A stretch of DNA of 20,025 nt from Pseudomonadota bacterium. GTDB lineage: Bacteria > Pseudomonadota > Alphaproteobacteria > Reyranellales > Reyranellaceae. Every line of letters begins with the position of its first letter. Position 1 is the stretch's first letter. The notes below the pieces were generated by a model. That model was not told the DNA's origin. It searched no databases and saw only the letters and a program-made list of their open reading frames with translations. The position numbers were made by a program, and so were the translations under genes. Shown here in pieces: positions 15,987-20,025 of the stretch. The stretch spans positions 1-20,025 of the forward strand of contig JAEZHS010000577.1 of the NCBI GenBank assembly GCA_023436825.1, read 5' to 3'.

Positions 15987-18296
15987 ATGGCTGCCGAGAC
16001 CAAGGCAGACGCCAAGCCGAACGAAATGCGAGGCACGTTGCCGGCCGGGACGCGGCTGCGTAACTATGAGCTGCTGTCAGTCCTGGGCCATGGCGGTTTC
16101 GGCATCACCTACTACGCGAAGGATACGACGCTCGGTCGCGAAGTCGCGGTAAAGGAGTATCTGCCGACGACACTGGCGCTTCGCGAGAACGGCACGACGG
16201 TCGTGCCGCGATCGACCCAGCTCGCCGAAGACTTCATCTGGGGGCGCGAGCGCTTTCTGGAAGAGGCCCGCATCCTCGCGACGCTCGAGGGCGCTCCCGC
16301 AGTCGTCCGCGTCTACGACTTCCTCGAGGCGAACGGCACGGCCTACATGATCATGGGCCTGGCCCGCGGCGATACGCTCGAGCAGCGCCTGAAGCGTGAC
16401 GGCAAGTTGCCGCCGGCGATCACCCAGCGCATGCTCGACAGGCTGCTCGACGGGCTGGAGGCCGTCCACAAGACCGGCTTCCTGCATCGCGACGTCAAGC
16501 CGGCCAACGTCATCCTCGATGCCAACAACAATCCGACGCTGATCGATTTCGGTGCATCGCGGTCGTCGATGGCCGACCGCACGGCGGCGATGACGGCGAT
16601 CTTCACGCCGCGCTACGCCGCGGCCGAACAGCTGACCTCGGACAGGCAGGGACCGTGGACCGACATCTACGGCCTGTCGGCAACGCTTTATCATGCGATT
16701 ACGGGCAGGGCGCCGCCGAGCTCGCTCGAGCGGGCGCTCAACGATGCCTATGAGCCGCTGGCCAAGCTGTCTCCCGAAGGCTATCCGCCCAGCATTCTCG
16801 AGGGCATCGATCTCGGCCTCACGGTGCGGGCCAAGGATCGCCCGCAATCGATCCCGGCATGGCGCGACATGCTCGCAGGGAGGGTCGCGCAGGTCAGTGA
16901 CGAGACCGTCTTCGAGCGGCCGAAGCCTCGCCCGAAGCCAACGCCCGCAGCTGCGCCGCCGCCTGCCCCGCCGCCCGCCCCGCCAGTGCCGCCGAAGAGC
17001 AGGCAGCCGGCTGCGGCGACGGCCGCCACCTCAGCGGCAGCATCGGCGGCGGCCGGTGTCAGGTCGGCGTCGGCCCGGTCGTTCGCGTCGGCCAGAACGG
17101 CGTTCGCCGGGATGAATCGCCTTGCGCTCGCTGGCGGGGCGGTGGCCGCAATCCTCGTTGGCGTGGCTGGCGGATACGTGATCTTCCCGCCGAGATCCGC
17201 ACTGCCTCCAGCGCCGGTTCATGACGGCCTCAGCGATGCCGCCAAGGCCGAGGCCGAGGCAAAGCAGAAGGCAGAGGCTGAAGCGAGGCAGCAGGCGGAG
17301 GCTGAGGCGAAGCAAAGGGCCGAAACCGAGGCCGTAGCCAGGCAAAAGGCAGAGGCTGAAGCCAAGCAGAAGGCGGAAGCGGAGGCCAAGCAAAAGGCCG
17401 ATGCCGCTGAGGCGAGGCAGAGGGCTGAGGCGGACGCCAGGCAGAAGGCGGAAGCCGAGGCCAGGCGGAAGGCCGAGGCCGATGCCAAACAGAGAGCCGA
17501 CGCGGAGGCCAAACAGAAAGCCGATGCTGAAGCCAGGCAGCAGGCGGAGGCTGAGGCGAAGCAAAGGGCCGAAGCCGAGGCCGTGGCCAAGCAAAAGGCC
17601 GAGGCGGAAGCCAGGCAAAAGGCAGAGGCTGAAGCCAAGCAGAAGGCGGAAGCGGAGGCCAAGCGCAAGGCCGACGCCGAAGCCAAGCAAAGGGCCGATG
17701 CCGAGGCCAAGCAGAAGGCCGACGCCGAAGCCAGGCAGAAGGCGGAAGCGGAGGCCCAGCAGAAGGCCGAAGCGGAAGCCAAGAGGAAGGCCGATGCCGA
17801 GGCCAAGCAGAAGGCCGATGCTGAAGCCAAGCAGAAGGCCGACGCCGAGGCGGCGGCCCTCAAGGCGGCGGAAGCCGCCGAGACTGCGCTGAGGCTGTCA
17901 CAGCTCGACCGTCAACGGCTGCAGGTGGCGTTGACGTCGCTCGGGTTCGACACTCAGGGCGCCGATGGCGTCTTCGGGCCGCGCTCGCGCGAAATGATCC
18001 TCGGCTGGCAGAAGGCGCGCAATCAGCCGGCAACCGGCTTCCTGACGGCCGCCCAACAGCAGGCACTGTTCAGCGAAGCCGCACCGGCGCTCGCAAAGTA
18101 CGACGACGACCTCAAGAAGGCCGATGCAGCCGCCAAGGCTCGCGCCGCCATTGCGCCACCACCGTCGCCCACTCCTGCTCCGCCGCAGCCGCGAGCCAGC
18201 AGCTCGGGCGGTATTTCGTGCCAGGACTCGTCCGGCCGACGCATGGACTTTCCAGGCGCCTCCTCTTGCCCCTGGGGCCTGACGCCGGCGCGCTGA
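15987..18296 (+). CDS. ppkA: Transmembrane Ser/Thr kinase with TolA-like stalk and peptidoglycan-binding domain (PpkA/ImpN type)
   Basis: The 769-residue protein begins with a complete Hanks-type kinase domain (about 27-295): glycine loop GHGGFG at 34-39, lysine K56 in VAVK, catalytic HRDVKPAN with D169, and DFG at 187-189. A Pro-rich linker (about 311-336) and Ala/Ser-rich stretch lead to one membrane helix (about 378-400). The outer part is a highly charged, Ala-rich stalk of 24 eight-residue repeats (about 420-616), then a peptidoglycan_binding_1-type domain (about 640-697, with [14 protein letters not shown] and [13 protein letters not shown]). A Pro-rich tail with two cysteines closes it. 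T6SS kinases of this type phosphorylate Fha to license assembly; that role is inferred from the location beside clpV. The unusual element is the TolA-like stalk with a wall-binding tip, suggesting envelope sensing or anchoring. ATG 15987 has GAGGG upstream. Confidence 0.9.
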   Translation: MAAETKADAKPNEMRGTLPAGTRLRNYELLSVLGHGGFGITYYAKDTTLGREVAVKEYLPTTLALRENGTTVVPRSTQLAEDFIWGRERFLEEARILATLEGAPAVVRVYDFLEANGTAYMIMGLARGDTLEQRLKRDGKLPPAITQRMLDRLLDGLEAVHKTGFLHRDVKPANVILDANNNPTLIDFGASRSSMADRTAAMTAIFTPRYAAAEQLTSDRQGPWTDIYGLSATLYHAITGRAPPSSLERALNDAYEPLAKLSPEGYPPSILEGIDLGLTVRAKDRPQSIPAWRDMLAGRVAQVSDETVFERPKPRPKPTPAAAPPPAPPPAPPVPPKSRQPAAATAATSAAASAAAGVRSASARSFASARTAFAGMNRLALAGGAVAAILVGVAGGYVIFPPRSALPPAPVHDGLSDAAKAEAEAKQKAEAEARQQAEAEAKQRAETEAVARQKAEAEAKQKAEAEAKQKADAAEARQRAEADARQKAEAEARRKAEADAKQRADAEAKQKADAEARQQAEAEAKQRAEAEAVAKQKAEAEARQKAEAEAKQKAEAEAKRKADAEAKQRADAEAKQKADAEARQKAEAEAQQKAEAEAKRKADAEAKQKADAEAKQKADAEAAALKAAEAAETALRLSQLDRQRLQVALTSLGFDTQGADGVFGPRSREMILGWQKARNQPATGFLTAAQQQALFSEAAPALAKYDDDLKKADAAAKARAAIAPPPSPTPAPPQPRASSSGGISCQDSSGRRMDFPGASSCPWGLTPAR
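17244..17834 (+). repeat. 24-copy, 24-bp tandem repeat encoding the kinase stalk
   Basis: Reading in the kinase frame gives 24 successive units with the pattern K/R/Q-A-E/D-A-E/D-A-K/R-Q; a partial 25th follows. Three units are longer (ten, nine and ten residues). A block around 17286-17325 recurs at 17535-17574 (offset 249 bases), and the following block at 17340 recurs at 17613 (offset 273 bases), so a larger segment has been duplicated with one extra unit inserted. The array is in frame throughout. Confidence 0.92.
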
Positions 18297-18450
18297 TCTG
18301 CGGCGAGATTGCTGCGGCCCGCAATCTGTGTGATTGTTTTCGCCGCTGCTGAAGCACGGATCACCGGTGCGCGTGAATCCAATCAGATGGAACCGCGCGC
18401 GGTTCCATCTGATTGAATTCCGCTCTGGCGCGGATGGGGAGCTTGCTCAC
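18297..18450. other. Intergenic region after the kinase gene
   Basis: This 154-base gap between the kinase stop and the secreted-protein start is dominated by a long palindrome. I see no T-run suggesting a normal terminator and no clear promoter boxes. Confidence 0.4.
18375..18420. repeat. 46-bp near-perfect palindrome
   Basis: The inner 36 bases (18380-18415) are a perfect inverted repeat with no loop, built from arms CAATCAGATGGAACCGCG and their reverse complement. Four further base pairs flank it after one mismatch, giving 46 bases in all. It lies between the kinase gene and the next gene. It has no trailing T-run. It may be a dispersed extragenic palindrome, a strong RNA hairpin, or a protein-binding site. 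Confidence 0.9.
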
Positions 18451-19023
18451 TTGAGGCGGAATCAATTCAAGGCGCTGGTGGTGTTGCTTGCCGCCCTGGT
18501 CGTTGTCGTCGCCGTCAAACCGGCAGATGCCCAGGACTCCTGGGTCTTCACCAATGAAATCCCCTGTGCCACAGCACCGGTCTATGGCGTGCCGTTCAAC
18601 AGGTGCTGGACGTCGAACATCCGGACGTTTCGCATCGGCACCGTGCAGAGCTGGCGCCTCACCTACACCGATTCGAAAAGCGAGTTTGCGATCGGCCTGT
18701 ACCGGCTGGTCCAGGCTCATGGCGTCGGTGGCTTGAGCCCCGTCGCGAACTCGGGCGCGGTCGATTGGCTGCGAACGGCAGATGCGCTCAAGAACGTCAC
18801 GACAGGCGCCGGAGGTTGGTCCTACACCGGCAGCAGGGCCGGCGATCATTACGTGACGTTCCAGAAAGCCCAGCGCCAATGCATCGGCTTCGTGCGTAAC
18901 GGCTCAGGCACGCCCGGACAGCTGAACTGGATCCTGGGCGCCGCGTTCTGTCGCGAGACGTCCTCGCCCATCCCGACGGCCGAGGCCGAGTTCGTCGCCG
19001 ACGCCGTCAAGGTCAGGGACTGA
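18451..19023 (+). CDS. Secreted cysteine-containing protein of unknown function
   Basis: I do not recognise this family. From the TTG at 18451 the product is 190 residues: a short basic start (RRNQFK), a hydrophobic core ALVVLLAALVVVVAV, and a likely signal-peptidase site after ADA, before QDSW. The mature part has four cysteines, several tryptophans and beta-type patterns (SWRLTYTDSKSEFAIGLYRL, YVTFQKAQRQCIGFV). I chose TTG because GGGGAG sits nine bases upstream and the longer in-frame version from 18334 would translate straight through the palindrome and put a long non-signal segment ahead of the hydrophobic core. It follows the kinase gene on the same strand, so it could be a periplasmic partner, but no link is shown by sequence. 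Confidence 0.65.
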   Translation: MRRNQFKALVVLLAALVVVVAVKPADAQDSWVFTNEIPCATAPVYGVPFNRCWTSNIRTFRIGTVQSWRLTYTDSKSEFAIGLYRLVQAHGVGGLSPVANSGAVDWLRTADALKNVTTGAGGWSYTGSRAGDHYVTFQKAQRQCIGFVRNGSGTPGQLNWILGAAFCRETSSPIPTAEAEFVADAVKVRD

Positions 19024-19065
19024 GCGACCGGCCCGTCGCCGCCGGAGCCCAGTCCCCGGCTTCGC

Positions 19066-20025
<960 letters not shown>

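Noticed and set aside
17244..17834. Possible CRISPR-like array
   Set aside because: The units are contiguous, imperfect and in coding frame, with no unique spacers; this is a coding tandem repeat.
17219..17863. Minus-strand open frame of Ala/Ser/Cys/Leu repeats opposite the kinase stalk
   Set aside because: It is the reverse reading of the tandem array; low-complexity translation is a by-product of the repeat.
18334..18450. Extended N-terminus for the secreted protein starting at 18334
   Set aside because: It would place about 39 residues, partly encoded by the 46-bp palindrome, ahead of the signal peptide; the internal TTG with GGGGAG is a better start.
19024..19065. Possible terminator between the secreted-protein gene and the OmpA-like gene
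   Set aside because: Only a short GCCGG/CCGGC pairing is visible, with no T-run on either strand.

Overview
This 20 kb, GC-rich window carries roughly half of an imp-type type VI secretion system (T6SS) locus. The likely host is an alphaproteobacterium: the gene order tssB-tssC-impD-impE(tagJ)-tssE-tssF-tssG matches the Rhizobium impB to impH order, and GTG/TTG starts are frequent. The exact genus cannot be fixed from this sequence.

Layout, left to right. A long minus-strand operon reads from about 11109 down to the left edge. It encodes sheath subunits TssB and TssC, a second divergent TssC-like protein (ImpD), the accessory protein TagJ/ImpE, baseplate proteins TssE, TssF and TssG, a SAM-dependent methyltransferase with a presumed methyltransferase-regulatory region, and a VgrG spike cut by the window edge. 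Most junctions overlap or nearly abut (GTGA, ATGA, TAG-TTG), which suggests translational coupling. tssA is transcribed divergently from tssB across a 210-bp region holding two inverted repeats, and it ends at a strong bidirectionally placed hairpin terminator facing hcp. Next comes a minus-strand pair, clpV (tssH) followed by hcp (tssD). Divergent from clpV, across 278 bp, is a plus-strand Ser/Thr kinase of the PpkA/ImpN type.

The kinase is the most unusual gene. An intact cytoplasmic kinase domain is followed by a proline-rich linker, one membrane segment, a TolA-like stalk of 24 eight-residue repeats, and a C-terminal peptidoglycan-binding domain. To its right lie a 46-bp near-perfect palindrome, a small secreted cysteine-containing protein of unknown function, and a convergent OmpA-family outer-membrane protein whose start codon is the last base of the window.

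How the parts fit: TssB/TssC form the contractile sheath, Hcp the tube, VgrG the tip, TssE/F/G the baseplate, TssA assists assembly, ClpV recycles the sheath and the kinase probably controls firing. The membrane complex (TssJ, TssK, TssL, TssM), Fha/ImpI, TagF and PppA are absent from the window; they probably lie beyond the left edge or elsewhere. Two genes could be new parts of this T6SS: the methyltransferase translationally coupled to tssG, and the peptidoglycan-anchored kinase.
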